Shown: piece by piece, positions 6,974 through 15,391 of the stretch
Position numbering within the stretch: the stretch's first letter is position 1
Layout of the letters: every line of letters starts with the position of its first letter
Position numbers and translations under genes: made by a program
Assembly: GCF_001579845.1 (NCBI RefSeq)
Contig: NZ_CP007440.1
Location: 4,114,029-4,178,028, forward strand
Length of the DNA: 64,000 bases
Source: Rhodoplanes sp. Z2-YC6860
Lineage (GTDB): Bacteria; Pseudomonadota; Alphaproteobacteria; Rhizobiales; Xanthobacteraceae
Direction of reading: 5' to 3'
The notes under the pieces: generated by a model
The model's input: the letters and a program-made list of their open reading frames with translations, nothing else
What the model was told of the DNA's origin: nothing
The model's database searches: none

Positions 6974-9166
6974 TCAGGTTGTGGCAGCACGCCGCCGGGT
7001 GAGTGCGAGCAGGATCAGACTGAGCGTGAGCAGCACAGCGCCTGCGATCATCTTGAGTTCGGCATCCGTTGCCGTCTTGGGCAGCGTCACCGTCTTGGGG
7101 GCTGCCGACACCGCGGGCAGTGCGCGCTTGGCGAGCGCAAGCTGGATGCGGCCTTCGTCAGCTTCGGTGCGCTGCTCCTTCGGCACGAACGGCACGGAGC
7201 GTTCGCCGAACACCTTCTCGAACACCCAGCCGGCCGGCAAATTCAGCGGCAGCTCGGTGAGCTTCAGCGTCTCGCCGTCGGGCCTGCTCGGCGTCCTGTC
7301 GACCGCGACCAGACTGGTCAGCCGTGTCACCAGCTGATGCTCCAGGCCCAGCGCCAGGATGGTCTTGTCGGCTTCCTCCGGCGCAGACTGCCGCATGGTG
7401 CGGGCAATCTCGGCGTCGGCGATTTTGCGCCGCGCCCAGAGCTTGGACAGGCCTTTGCCCTCGGCGGCGTTTTCGAGCGGCAGCGTCACCGACCACGGAC
7501 GGTCGCCGATGCGGCCCTTGATCTCGACCGAGCCGGGGAGCTTGTCGAGGCGTGCCGCAAGCACCAGCGGCTCGCCACGATAGATGTCCGGGATCGCGGC
7601 CGGCGTCATATCGGCCAAGGCGGCGGAGAACTTCACCGCGAGGTTCGTCACCGCTGGGTTCTCGAGCTTGGCGAACAGGCCGCGCATCCGCTCCTCGACC
7701 TGCTCGACCGAGCCGATGTGGGTGAAGGTGCCGCGGCCGAGCTCGGCTGCGCGGTTCATCAGGTAGGTGTTCGGCGCGGAGCCGATGCCGACCATGAAGA
7801 TCCGCGAACGGCCGCGCATGGTGCTGATGGTGTCGAATAGCTGCTGCTCGTTGCCGATCGCACCGTCGGTCAAGAACACGACCTGGCGGACGTAGTTGCC
7901 ATCAGCTAGGCCGCGATCGTTCAGCGCGGCACGCATCGCCGGTACCATTTCGGTGCCGCCCTGGGCCTGCAGCGCGTCGACGAAGCGCCTGGCCTGATCG
8001 ACATGCTCCTGGTCGGCCGATACCGCGTCAGGGAACAGCACGTCCATGGTGTGGTCGAAGCGGATCACGTTGAAGCGGTCGTTCGGCTGCAGGCGGCCAA
8101 GCGCATAAATGAGGCTCGCCTTGGCCTGCACGATCGAGGTGCCGCCCATCGATCCCGAGTTGTCGATGACGAAGATCACCTCGCGCGGCAAAGGCTTCTG
8201 CTCGGCCTGCTCGATGGCAGGCGGCGTCACGTAAGCCAGCACATAGTCGGCGTCGCCGACCTTCTCACGGAACAAACCCACGGAGGGCGCGGTCTCGTTC
8301 GCAGGCTTCCAGGTCAGTTCGAAGTCGCGGTCGGCTGGCACCGGCCCGTTCGCGAGCTTGACGATGCGTGTGCCCGCGTCCGGGCTCTCGACATTGACCG
8401 CATGGAAGTGGCTCTTCACCTCGCCGAGCGGAAAGCCGGCCTGCAGGCGCACGGTGATCTGGGTCGGATTGACCGGACCGTTCTGCGCCGGATCGAGCAC
8501 CGGCGGCGAGATGCGGTCACGGTCGGGCACCGGATCGGTCGTGGCTGTGCCCCAGCCGCTGCTGTCCGGGCGCAGGTCGACGCTCTGCACGATCGGCGCC
8601 GGGTTGTAGCGGGGGCCCACGACCATCGGAACGCGGAGCGAGAACTCACCGGCCGATTGGTGCACCGGCTCCTGGTATTCGATCTGCACCAGCACGGTCT
8701 CGCCCGGGCCGATGTTGGCGACAGAGTTTGTGAAGATGTTCGGCCGTTCCTGTTCGGTCAGCGCGGCCTTCTGGCCGTTCTGCTTGGCTTGCTCATAGAT
8801 CACGCGGGCCTGCTGGCGCTCTTTGATTTCGCCAACCACGATGCGGTCGCCGACCACCATCTTCAGGGTGTCGACCGCGCCGCCTTCGGGCAATGGATAG
8901 ACGTAAACCGCCTCGACCCAGTTCCGCGTCGGATTGCGGAAAATCTGGGTGACTCGGGCGCGGATGGTCGGCCCGGACACCGTCAGATCGACGTCGATCC
9001 CAAGCCGGTTGGCGTCGGCGTAGCCGTCATCGGTCTTGATCAGAAGCGAGCCCGAACGGGCGTCGCCGGGCTTGGTCAGAGGAGCAGGGTCGCTTGCCGC
9101 CTGCATCGGCCCGATGTTGATAAAAAATGCCGCAATTCCCACGAGAATCGCAGCCAGATACCGCAT
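6974..9166 (-). CDS. VIT/VWA-domain sortase target protein
   Basis: 730 aa exported protein. A signal peptide (MRYLAAILVGIAAFFINIG, ending near QAA) is followed by a VIT domain (about 35-150; RNPTRNWVEAVYVYPLPEGG) and a VWA domain (about 300-470) with an intact MIDAS start DNSGSMGG. The C-terminus is a sorting signal: LPKTA at about 695-699, a hydrophobic helix, then RRR. The adjacent downstream gene is the matching sortase. ATG 9166 is preferred to 9244 because it gives a direct signal peptide. Surface or periplasmic binding by metal-dependent VWA adhesion is the likely role; the ligand is unknown. Confidence 0.92.
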   Translation of the reverse strand: MRYLAAILVGIAAFFINIGPMQAASDPAPLTKPGDARSGSLLIKTDDGYADANRLGIDVDLTVSGPTIRARVTQIFRNPTRNWVEAVYVYPLPEGGAVDTLKMVVGDRIVVGEIKERQQARVIYEQAKQNGQKAALTEQERPNIFTNSVANIGPGETVLVQIEYQEPVHQSAGEFSLRVPMVVGPRYNPAPIVQSVDLRPDSSGWGTATTDPVPDRDRISPPVLDPAQNGPVNPTQITVRLQAGFPLGEVKSHFHAVNVESPDAGTRIVKLANGPVPADRDFELTWKPANETAPSVGLFREKVGDADYVLAYVTPPAIEQAEQKPLPREVIFVIDNSGSMGGTSIVQAKASLIYALGRLQPNDRFNVIRFDHTMDVLFPDAVSADQEHVDQARRFVDALQAQGGTEMVPAMRAALNDRGLADGNYVRQVVFLTDGAIGNEQQLFDTISTMRGRSRIFMVGIGSAPNTYLMNRAAELGRGTFTHIGSVEQVEERMRGLFAKLENPAVTNLAVKFSAALADMTPAAIPDIYRGEPLVLAARLDKLPGSVEIKGRIGDRPWSVTLPLENAAEGKGLSKLWARRKIADAEIARTMRQSAPEEADKTILALGLEHQLVTRLTSLVAVDRTPSRPDGETLKLTELPLNLPAGWVFEKVFGERSVPFVPKEQRTEADEGRIQLALAKRALPAVSAAPKTVTLPKTATDAELKMIAGAVLLTLSLILLALTRRRAATT

Positions 9167-9461
9167 AAATCGGAGCCCGATGGGCTCCGTCGAATTTGGC
9201 CGGCCCAGCCGGCCGGTCCGTTGGATTGCACCGCACGTGATCATTTCAAGCGCTCCCGAAGCTGCCTTCCGCCGGCTGCCGTTGTGCGTCGGAGCGCTTT
9301 ATCCCGCGAGCGTGATGATCTGGATTGTTCCGCAAGGCCCCGCCAGGCTCAGCACGAGGGCAGCCGCGACTCGCCGCCGTCCGCCCGAGGCGTACGGCCC
9401 GGTGCGGTTTTGTGATGGTTTGTGCGTCCGCTAGAATTCTTGAGGATTCGGAGGGGTGACG
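9167..9461. other. Divergent intergenic region with a 9-base inverted repeat
   Basis: About 295 bases between the start of the VIT/VWA gene and the divergent HTH gene, with no convincing gene. AAGCGCTCC at 9248-9256 and GGAGCGCTT at 9291-9299 form perfect 9-base arms enclosing 34 bases. The position suits an operator or leader hairpin for the sortase-target operon. I could not identify a clear -35/-10 pair. Confidence 0.35.
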
Positions 9462-10226
9462 ATGCTGGCGATGGACAAGCAGCTGACGGCCGAGCAGAGC
9501 CAGCAGGTGGCCGCGACGGTCCGTGAAGAGCTGGCAAGGCGCCGCCTCTCGCGGCAGCAGCTCGCTGAGCTCGCCAAGATCAGCATGTCGACGTTGGAGA
9601 AGGCGTTGGGCGGCCGGCGTCCATTTACGCTTGCGACCACCGTGCGGCTGGAGGAGGCGCTCGGCGTGGCGCTGCGCAAGCGCGCGGACGCAGCGGTCGC
9701 GGTCGTGCCGTCCGGTGGCGACGTCGCGCCGGATCATCTCGGTGCTTATTCGCGCAGAGCGGTCGCCTGGATCGAGGGCACCTACGTGACGCTGCGGCCG
9801 TCATTCGGTGACAAGGAGTCGATCTACGCCTATCGCACTGAGATCGCTTGGGATGCCAAGAGCGCCTGCCTGCTGTTTCGCGAGGGCGAGCGGCTCGACG
9901 CGGACTTCACCCAGTTCGGCGAGGTCGCGGTGCCCAATCAGTCGGGGCATGTTTATCTCGTCACCAACCGGAGCGGTCAGCACCGGCTGGTCACCGTGTC
10001 GCGTCCGACCATCACCGGCGAGATGTACGGCATCCTGATGACGCTGCTCGCCGGCAAAGGCTCGCTGCTCACGCCGATTGCCGCGCCAATCGCCTTCGTG
10101 CCGCTCAAGGCCGTGGCGAAGCCGAGCTTCGGCCGCGTCAATTCCAGCGATCCGAACCACGCGCTCTATCGCAAGCATCTCAAGCGGACGCTCGACGAGC
10201 CGTTCGCGATGTTCATGCCGGGGTAG
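9462..10226 (+). CDS. XRE-like helix-turn-helix protein with unknown C-terminal domain
   Basis: 254 aa. Residues about 15-75 form a Cro/C1-type HTH domain (RRRLSRQQLAELAKISMSTL followed by EKALGGRRPF). The remainder, from about 95 to the end, is a conserved-looking globular region (GAYSRRAVAWIEGTYVTLRP, then LLFREGERLDADF and GHVYLVTNRSG) with no domain I recognise; it may sense a ligand or mediate oligomerisation. ATG 9462 is preferred to GTG 9456 because GGAGGGG at 9450-9456 would overlap the GTG. The IS630-like element lies immediately downstream. Its target is unknown; the divergent sortase-target gene is the nearest candidate. Confidence 0.75.
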   Translation: MLAMDKQLTAEQSQQVAATVREELARRRLSRQQLAELAKISMSTLEKALGGRRPFTLATTVRLEEALGVALRKRADAAVAVVPSGGDVAPDHLGAYSRRAVAWIEGTYVTLRPSFGDKESIYAYRTEIAWDAKSACLLFREGERLDADFTQFGEVAVPNQSGHVYLVTNRSGQHRLVTVSRPTITGEMYGILMTLLAGKGSLLTPIAAPIAFVPLKAVAKPSFGRVNSSDPNHALYRKHLKRTLDEPFAMFMPG

Positions 10227-10247
10227 CCCCGGCACTTCCGGTCGCTA

Positions 10248-10258
10248 GAGCGGTTCAC
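10248..10258 (+). repeat. Left terminal inverted repeat of the IS630-like element
   Basis: GAGCGGTTCAC, the exact reverse complement of 11284-11294. The transposase stop codon lies inside it (10255-10257). Confidence 0.9.
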
Positions 10259-10908
10259 AATTTGACGGAAGCGTATCCGGCGTTTGCGAAGTAGTTGCTG
10301 CATTCGCGGGGGCCTATGGTTGTGACGAGGCTGCCGATTTGGCGCCAGACATCGTCGATGGTGCGCCTTTGAGCCATGCGCATCCAATGTTTGATCTTGG
10401 CGAAGGCCTGCTCGATCGGATTGAGGTCCGGCGAGTAGGGCGGCAGGTACCAGAGCCTGGCTCCGGCTGCTCTTATGATCTGTCGCAGCACGGCAGCCTT
10501 GTGGCTTCCGAGGTTGTCCATGACGACAATATCGCCGGCCTTCAGTGCGGGAACGAGTTGCTGCTGGACATAGGCTCGGAAGCACTCGCCGTTGATCGGG
10601 CCATCGAACACGCAAGGGGCTGTGAGGCCGTCGTGGCGGAGCGCGCCGAGGAAGGTCAGCGTCCGCCAATGACCATGCGGCGCGTAAGCTCGCAGGCGAT
10701 CGCCCTTGCGTCCCCATCCGCGCAGTGGGGCCATGCTGGTCTTGATCCAGGTTTCGTCGATGAAGACCAAACGCCGTGGATCGAGACCGGCCTGCCAGGA
10801 TCGCCAGCGCTTTCGTCTGCGGGCGATGTCGGCCCGGGCCTGTTCAAGCGCGAACAGTGTTTTTTTTGAACCGCAGGTCTTCGCGCCGCAGGAACAGCCA
10901 CACGGCAT
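10255..10908 (-). CDS. IS630 transposase, catalytic (DDE) part
   Basis: Second reading frame of the transposase, about 200 aa of functional sequence. The DDE catalytic domain is visible: LVFIDETWIKTSMAPLRGWG (first Asp), IVVMDNLGSHK (second Asp), then YLPPYSPDLNPIEQAFAKIK (final Glu in PIEQ). This is the classic IS630 pattern. The nominal ATG at 10908 lies upstream of the junction, but family alignment suggests expression by fusion to the first frame at the A8 run (minus strand) at 10860-10867. Reading seven A's instead of eight gives FKKTLFALEQ, which continues the family sequence. Confidence 0.88.
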   Translation of the reverse strand: MPCGCSCGAKTCGSKKTLFALEQARADIARRRKRWRSWQAGLDPRRLVFIDETWIKTSMAPLRGWGRKGDRLRAYAPHGHWRTLTFLGALRHDGLTAPCVFDGPINGECFRAYVQQQLVPALKAGDIVVMDNLGSHKAAVLRQIIRAAGARLWYLPPYSPDLNPIEQAFAKIKHWMRMAQRRTIDDVWRQIGSLVTTIGPRECSNYFANAGYASVKL

Positions 10909-11203
10909 TGTGCGAGACCTTTACCCCACGCGCGGCAAGTTCGTCCTTCAGCCCATGCAGGGTCAGATGCGGGGTCTGTCTGATGCGCTCCAGGATGAAG
11001 GCCCGATGCGGATCGAGCACCGGCTTGCGATATCCACCCATCTTGCTCGGCGACACTGAGCCAGTCGTCCGATAGCGCTGAGACCACTTCACCACCGACG
11101 ACACCGCCACGCCGAACCGCGAAGCCACCGTCCGGCAGCTCTCACCGTTCCGCACCGCCGCAACGACACGCTCACGCAGATCATTGGACAGAGGTCGGGT
11201 CAT
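10844..11203 (-). CDS. IS630 transposase, N-terminal DNA-binding part
   Basis: First frame of the transposase, 119 aa from ATG 11203 (MTRPLSNDLRERVVAAV). It carries the paired HTH region used to bind the terminal repeats: CRTVASRFGVAVSSVVKWSQ, then HLTLHGLKDELAARGVKVSH. Without a frameshift it ends shortly after the A8 run with an unrelated tail (NTVRA). A frameshift or transcript slippage there would produce the full transposase; the short product alone may act as a repressor. Confidence 0.85.
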   Translation of the reverse strand: MTRPLSNDLRERVVAAVRNGESCRTVASRFGVAVSSVVKWSQRYRTTGSVSPSKMGGYRKPVLDPHRAFILERIRQTPHLTLHGLKDELAARGVKVSHNAVWLFLRREDLRFKKNTVRA

Positions 11204-11283
11204 GAGCTGCTGGCCTCCAACCCAGCCAGCAGCTTGAATCACAATTCGAAGCCCAGCGGAATCCCCAGCGATTCAGAAAAGAA

Positions 11284-11294
11284 GTGAACCGCTC
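11284..11294 (-). repeat. Right terminal inverted repeat of the IS630-like element
   Basis: GTGAACCGCTC, an exact inverted copy of 10248-10258, followed by the duplicated TA at 11295-11296. Confidence 0.9.
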
Positions 11295-12268
11295 TAGAAT
11301 CCGAACAGCCGCTCCGCGTTGCCGTGGGCGATGCGCTCTTTGTCCGCTGGGCTGATCGGGAGTTGCTCCAGAAACGCACGCGCCTCGGCCATCGATCCAT
11401 ACGGGTAGTCGACCGAGAACATGATCCGATCGATCCCGACTTCTTGCACCAGATTTTGAAACGTCGCCGTGAAATTGAAGCCGCCGAACGTGTAGTGAAC
11501 GTTTTCCCGCAGATAAGCGCCGACCGGACGGCCGAGCTTCGTCATCTCCGTCGGCAGGTTCTTGTTCAGCCGCGGCAGCATGAACGGGATGCCTTCGCCC
11601 AGGTGACCGATCACGACTTGCAGCTTGGGATACTTATCGAAGACTCCCCCGAGGATCATGCGAACGAGATGGATCGCGGTTTCGATATGCCAGCCCCAGC
11701 CGCCGGTTGAGAAAACGCCGCTCACTTGCGGGCTGAAGCCGCTGTATTGCGCATCGAACACCGCTTTTGGCGGCGGCGTTGGATGCAGATAGATCGGCGT
11801 GTTGAGGGCTTCGGCCCGCTCCAGGATCGGCCAGAAGAACTTGTCATCGAGATAGCGGCCGCGTGTATGGCCGTTGATGAGGGCGCCTTTGAAGCCTTGC
11901 TGACGGACCCGACGCTCCAGTTCTTCCGCCGCCTTTTCCGGTGCGGCTGTCGGCAGCGCGGCGAAAGCAGCAAACCGCGTCGGATGCTTTTTGACGGCGT
12001 CAGCCAGGAAGTCGTTGGACTCACGCGCGGCCGAAATCTGCTCCGCGGCATCGGATTGCTCCACGCCTGGAGAGTTCAGCGAGAGCACCTGCATATCGAT
12101 CTTGTCGGCATCCATCTCGGCGATGCGCTTGTCGCCGATGTCTTTGAGTTTTTCGTAGATCGCCGCGCCGCGCGGCCCTGCATCGCGGATCCGTCCCATG
12201 AATTCCTTGCCCGGACCGGCGAGGAAACCTGGGCTGCCGAAGTGCTCTTCGAGAGTGATGGTCCGCAT
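11294..12268 (-). CDS. Amidohydrolase family protein (ACMSD-like TIM barrel)
   Basis: 324 aa metal-dependent hydrolase or decarboxylase of the Amidohydro_2 group, which includes 2-amino-3-carboxymuconate semialdehyde and gamma-resorcylate decarboxylases. Landmarks are MRTITLEEHFGSPGF at the N-terminus (EEH replaces the usual metal-binding HxH), PIYLHPTPPP and VIGHLGEGIPFMLPR mid-protein, and FSVDYPYGS with the active-site Asp near the end. NAERLFGF is a normal family C-terminus, so the protein is complete although the stop codon TAG is shared with the IS630 target site. It may act with the UbiD gene upstream on an aromatic acid. Confidence 0.85.
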   Translation of the reverse strand: MRTITLEEHFGSPGFLAGPGKEFMGRIRDAGPRGAAIYEKLKDIGDKRIAEMDADKIDMQVLSLNSPGVEQSDAAEQISAARESNDFLADAVKKHPTRFAAFAALPTAAPEKAAEELERRVRQQGFKGALINGHTRGRYLDDKFFWPILERAEALNTPIYLHPTPPPKAVFDAQYSGFSPQVSGVFSTGGWGWHIETAIHLVRMILGGVFDKYPKLQVVIGHLGEGIPFMLPRLNKNLPTEMTKLGRPVGAYLRENVHYTFGGFNFTATFQNLVQEVGIDRIMFSVDYPYGSMAEARAFLEQLPISPADKERIAHGNAERLFGF

Positions 12269-12414
12269 TTTCTCTTCCTGGCGTGGCGTGAATTTCGGCG
12301 GATAAGCGATCTCTTTGCGCCTGTTCTGTCAACTCATCCGCGCGCATGGGACGCGTGCCCGCCGCGTTCGGCGGGCCTCTCAAGATCGTTGGTCGAGACT
12401 AAGCCGCCGGGCTG

Positions 12415-13788
12415 TTACCGGCCGTCGAGCTCGGGCATCTCGAAGTCCTCCCAGCCCGGCACGTCGGCCACTTCCGAGAATGGCTTTCCGTAGGGCCGCG
12501 TCGCGTCGATGCCGATCGAGGACGCGGTGCGGAACGGACGCGGCTTGGTCGGATCGTCGATCGAGGGGTCCGAGGGGCCGGCCGGAATCTGATCGACGAT
12601 GATCACGTCCTTCTGCGGCTGGGTGCGGAATGCCATGGCCCATTCGACATCCGACGACGAGTGCACGTCGATGTCGGGATCGACGATGATCACCCATTTC
12701 GGCCGGATGTTGCTCGACATCGCCGAGAGGATCACCTGACGCGCTTCGCCGGCGAAGCGTTGGTTCATCGAGATCACCACATAGAACGACACGCCGGCCG
12801 AAGCGCGCACCGAGATCTGATCGATGGTCGGGAATTGCCGCTTCAACGTCTTGAGGAACGAGGCCTCGAACGGAATCTGCTTGAGGATATGGTTCTCGGT
12901 GATCGGTTTGCCGGTGAGCAACCCCTGGAAGATCGGCTTCTTGCGGTGCGTGATCGCGGTGATCTTCGCCACAGGTTTCAGCGAGGCAGGCGTGTAATAG
13001 CCGGTGTATTCGCCGAGCGGGCCTTCCATCACGGTCTTGTCCATGTCGACTTCGAACTCGATGACGAATTCCGACGTTGCCGGCACCTCGATGTCGCAGG
13101 TTTTGCACTTGGTCAGTTCGATCGGCGCGCCGCGAAGTCCGCCCGCAACCTCCCAGTCGTTGGTCTGATCATGCACCTGGACCTGGCACGTGTAGGCGAG
13201 GATCGGATCGACGCCGATGATCAGCGCGGCGCGCGGCTTCACGCCCATCTTCTGGCATTTCGCGAGATTCTTGCCGAAGCGGTGGAACGGCTGCGCCGAG
13301 AATGACACGGTGTTCTTGCTGAGAATGAGAAAGCGATAGTGGCCGATATCCGGCACGCCGGTTTCCGGATCCTTCGACACCACGATGCCCGGCGTGATGT
13401 AGGGGCCGCCATCCTTCGGGCTGTAGGTCGGTATCGGCAGGCTGTAGAGGTCGATATCTTCTTCTTGGATCACAACCTCATGGCAAGGCGCTGCGCCGTT
13501 GACCATCACAGGCTTGATCGGATTGTCGAGTCCGTCGAGCACCTTCTGCATGATCGATTTCTCGTCGCTCTGGAACGCGAGAAGCGCCTTGTTGCGGTCC
13601 GAATAGAGGCCGCACACCAGCGGGAACTCCGTGCTGTTGTAGTTGAAAGACACGGCGGGCCGGCCTTTCTGATAGGCCTGCTTCAGCGCCTTGCCGACGT
13701 CGGTCAATGCGACCGGACGATCGATGTCGATCAGTTCGCCCTGCTGACGCAACACATCGAGGAACTGGCGAAAATCCTGGTAGGGCAT
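12415..13788 (-). CDS. UbiD-family prenyl-FMN-dependent decarboxylase
   Basis: 457 aa, typical of the UbiD family, which decarboxylates (or carboxylates) unsaturated and aromatic acids using prenylated FMN. The diagnostic segment EGPLGEYTGYY (255-265) holds the family glutamates, and RFLILSKNTVSF and GVDPILAYTCQVQ match the prFMN and metal-binding regions. The gene lies upstream of the amidohydrolase on the same strand with a gap of 146 bases, and diverges from a Bug binding-protein gene, suggesting an aromatic-acid pathway. No UbiX prenyltransferase is in the window. A ubiquinone role is less likely given this context. Confidence 0.9.
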   Translation of the reverse strand: MPYQDFRQFLDVLRQQGELIDIDRPVALTDVGKALKQAYQKGRPAVSFNYNSTEFPLVCGLYSDRNKALLAFQSDEKSIMQKVLDGLDNPIKPVMVNGAAPCHEVVIQEEDIDLYSLPIPTYSPKDGGPYITPGIVVSKDPETGVPDIGHYRFLILSKNTVSFSAQPFHRFGKNLAKCQKMGVKPRAALIIGVDPILAYTCQVQVHDQTNDWEVAGGLRGAPIELTKCKTCDIEVPATSEFVIEFEVDMDKTVMEGPLGEYTGYYTPASLKPVAKITAITHRKKPIFQGLLTGKPITENHILKQIPFEASFLKTLKRQFPTIDQISVRASAGVSFYVVISMNQRFAGEARQVILSAMSSNIRPKWVIIVDPDIDVHSSSDVEWAMAFRTQPQKDVIIVDQIPAGPSDPSIDDPTKPRPFRTASSIGIDATRPYGKPFSEVADVPGWEDFEMPELDGR

Positions 13789-13882
13789 CTTGATCTCCAG
13801 AGCATGAACGCAGATGTGGTTGACGGGATTGCGCAGGCCGTTATGTCTGACGCCGAGGAAACGTCAAACAAAGGATAGGCGA

Positions 13883-14869
13883 ATGAAAGCCATGCGTGCC
13901 GCGCTTGTTGTTGTGGCGATGATGTGCGGCGCAAGCGCTGCAAACGCGCAAAGCAAGTGGCCTGATCATCCGCTGCGCTTTATCGTTCCGCTGCCGGCCG
14001 GTTCTGCCGCTGACGTGATGGCGCGATTGATTGGCCAGAAGCTCAGCGAACGCATCGGCCAGCCGGTGATCGCAGAGAACCGCGCGGGCGCAAGCGGCAT
14101 TCTGGGCGCGGACGTGGTCGCGAAGGGCGCGCCGGACGGCTACATGCTTGGCATCGCGACCTCGACGACGCACGTCACCGCGCCGATCTTCAACGCCAAG
14201 CTGCCGTTCGATCCGGTCAATGACTTCGTGCCGGTCGCGGTCGTTGGCACGTCGCCTTACGTGCTGGTGGCGAGCTCGACGCTGCCGGTGAAGACCGTCG
14301 CCGATGTGGTCGCGCTCGCCAAGGCCAAGCCGCGCACGATCAGCTATTCGTCGGTCGGGCAGGCGAGCCTTGCCTACCTCGCGATGGAGCTGTTCTCGGC
14401 CAAGACCGGCGCCGAATTCAATCACGTGCCCTACAAGACTTCGACCCAGGCGCTGCTCGACCTGGTCGAGGGGCGCATCGACATGCAGTTCGGCATCCTC
14501 GGCACGAGCCTCGAGATGATCCGCGAAGGCAAGCTCAAGGCGCTGGCTGTCGCGATGGACAAGCGCAGCGAAGACCTGCCCGGCGTGCCGACCATGGCGG
14601 AGGCCGGTGTCAAGGACTTCGAGGTGTCGCTGCTGTTTGCGGTGATGATGCCGCCGAAGACGCCCAACGAGATCGTCACGCGCATCAGTGACAACATCAG
14701 GGACATCATGGCCGAGCCCGAGGTCAAGCGCGCGCTCGCGGGCCAGGCCATCATCGCCACCAGCAGCACGCCTATCGAGGCGCATGACCGGATCCAGCGC
14801 GAGGTCGCGCTGTGGCGTGGCCTTGCTGCCAAGGCTGGCCTGGTCGCGGAGGCGGGCGGTCGAAATTGA
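13883..14869 (+). CDS. TctC/Bug-family periplasmic solute-binding protein
   Basis: 328 aa. A signal peptide (MRAALVVVAMMCGASAANA) leads into the Bug fold: PLRFIVPLPAGSAADVMARL, PVIAENRAGASGILGADVV and APDGYMLGIA are family signatures. These proteins bind carboxylates for tripartite tricarboxylate transporters, but no TctA or TctB is nearby, so it is an orphan receptor. ATG 13883 follows AAAGGAT. It diverges from the UbiD gene, and an aromatic or organic acid ligand is inferred from that. Confidence 0.9.
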   Translation: MKAMRAALVVVAMMCGASAANAQSKWPDHPLRFIVPLPAGSAADVMARLIGQKLSERIGQPVIAENRAGASGILGADVVAKGAPDGYMLGIATSTTHVTAPIFNAKLPFDPVNDFVPVAVVGTSPYVLVASSTLPVKTVADVVALAKAKPRTISYSSVGQASLAYLAMELFSAKTGAEFNHVPYKTSTQALLDLVEGRIDMQFGILGTSLEMIREGKLKALAVAMDKRSEDLPGVPTMAEAGVKDFEVSLLFAVMMPPKTPNEIVTRISDNIRDIMAEPEVKRALAGQAIIATSSTPIEAHDRIQREVALWRGLAAKAGLVAEAGGRN

Positions 14870-14883
14870 ACCCGGCATAGCGA

Positions 14884-15360
14884 TTATCTCCGCAAGTTGC
14901 GGATGATCTTTCCAACTGTTTCGAACATCGCCGCGACGTCGGCTTTCGAGAGGCCGGCGCGGGCGCGGAGGTTCACCGCGATCGCGCAATCGTCGAGCGG
15001 CTTCTCCAGCGCGCGGCCCGGCGGCGTCAGCGTCACAATGATGCGCCGGCGATCCTGCGGATCGCGCTTCCTGCGGATGAGACCGAGCTTTTCGAGCTGA
15101 TCGATCACGGCGGTCGACGAGGCGGTCTCGATCCCGATCCGCCGTGACAGATCGACCTGCGCGAGACCATCTTCCTGCCAAAGCTGACGCAGATGCTGGT
15201 ACTGGCTGAAGGTGATCTTGTGCTGGGCGAGCTCCTCACGCAGCGCGCGGTTGAATACCGCATTTGCATCGCGCAGCAGCATGCCCAGCCCGATGTTGGG
15301 AACGTCATGCTGTGCCGCGGAAGCGCCGCGCTTCTCGAATTTGCGAACCGTTGCGGTCAC
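14884..15360 (-). CDS. MarR-family transcriptional regulator
   Basis: 158 aa winged-helix dimer. The HTH reads LAQVDLSRRIGIETASSTAV, followed by the recognition and wing region IRRKRDPQDRRRIIVTLTPPG, in which the DPQDRR wing motif is characteristic of MarR. It diverges from the Rieske-ferredoxin operon, with a strong sigma-70-type promoter overlapped by short palindromes between them. It most likely represses that operon and is released by an aromatic ligand, as is usual for the family. Confidence 0.92.
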   Translation of the reverse strand: MTATVRKFEKRGASAAQHDVPNIGLGMLLRDANAVFNRALREELAQHKITFSQYQHLRQLWQEDGLAQVDLSRRIGIETASSTAVIDQLEKLGLIRRKRDPQDRRRIIVTLTPPGRALEKPLDDCAIAVNLRARAGLSKADVAAMFETVGKIIRNLRR

Positions 15361-15391
15361 CTGTTTTCTCCGGAGGGCACGCAGCGATAAG

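Larger units (their letters stand above)
10246..11296 (-). mobile_element. IS630-family insertion sequence with TA duplication
   Basis: The element is bounded by perfect terminal inverted repeats GAGCGGTTCAC (10248-10258) and GTGAACCGCTC (11284-11294). TA flanks it at 10246-10247 and 11295-11296, matching the TA target duplication of IS630/Tc1-like elements. The interior of about 1047 bp encodes a two-frame transposase on the minus strand. Intact ends and frames suggest a recent, possibly active copy. It has landed on the stop codon of the amidohydrolase gene to its right, re-forming TAG there. Confidence 0.92.

Noticed and set aside
8003-9415. 470-codon open frame on the plus strand
   Set aside because: It is antisense to the VIT/VWA protein, whose domains and sorting signal are clear.
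10246-11296. The GAGCGGTTCAC ends as part of a dispersed palindromic repeat family
   Set aside because: The ends flank a complete IS630 transposase with TA duplications, so they are terminal inverted repeats of the element.
12415-13788. Calling the UbiD protein a ubiquinone biosynthesis enzyme
   Set aside because: It is surrounded by catabolic genes, and family members with such neighbours usually act on aromatic acids.
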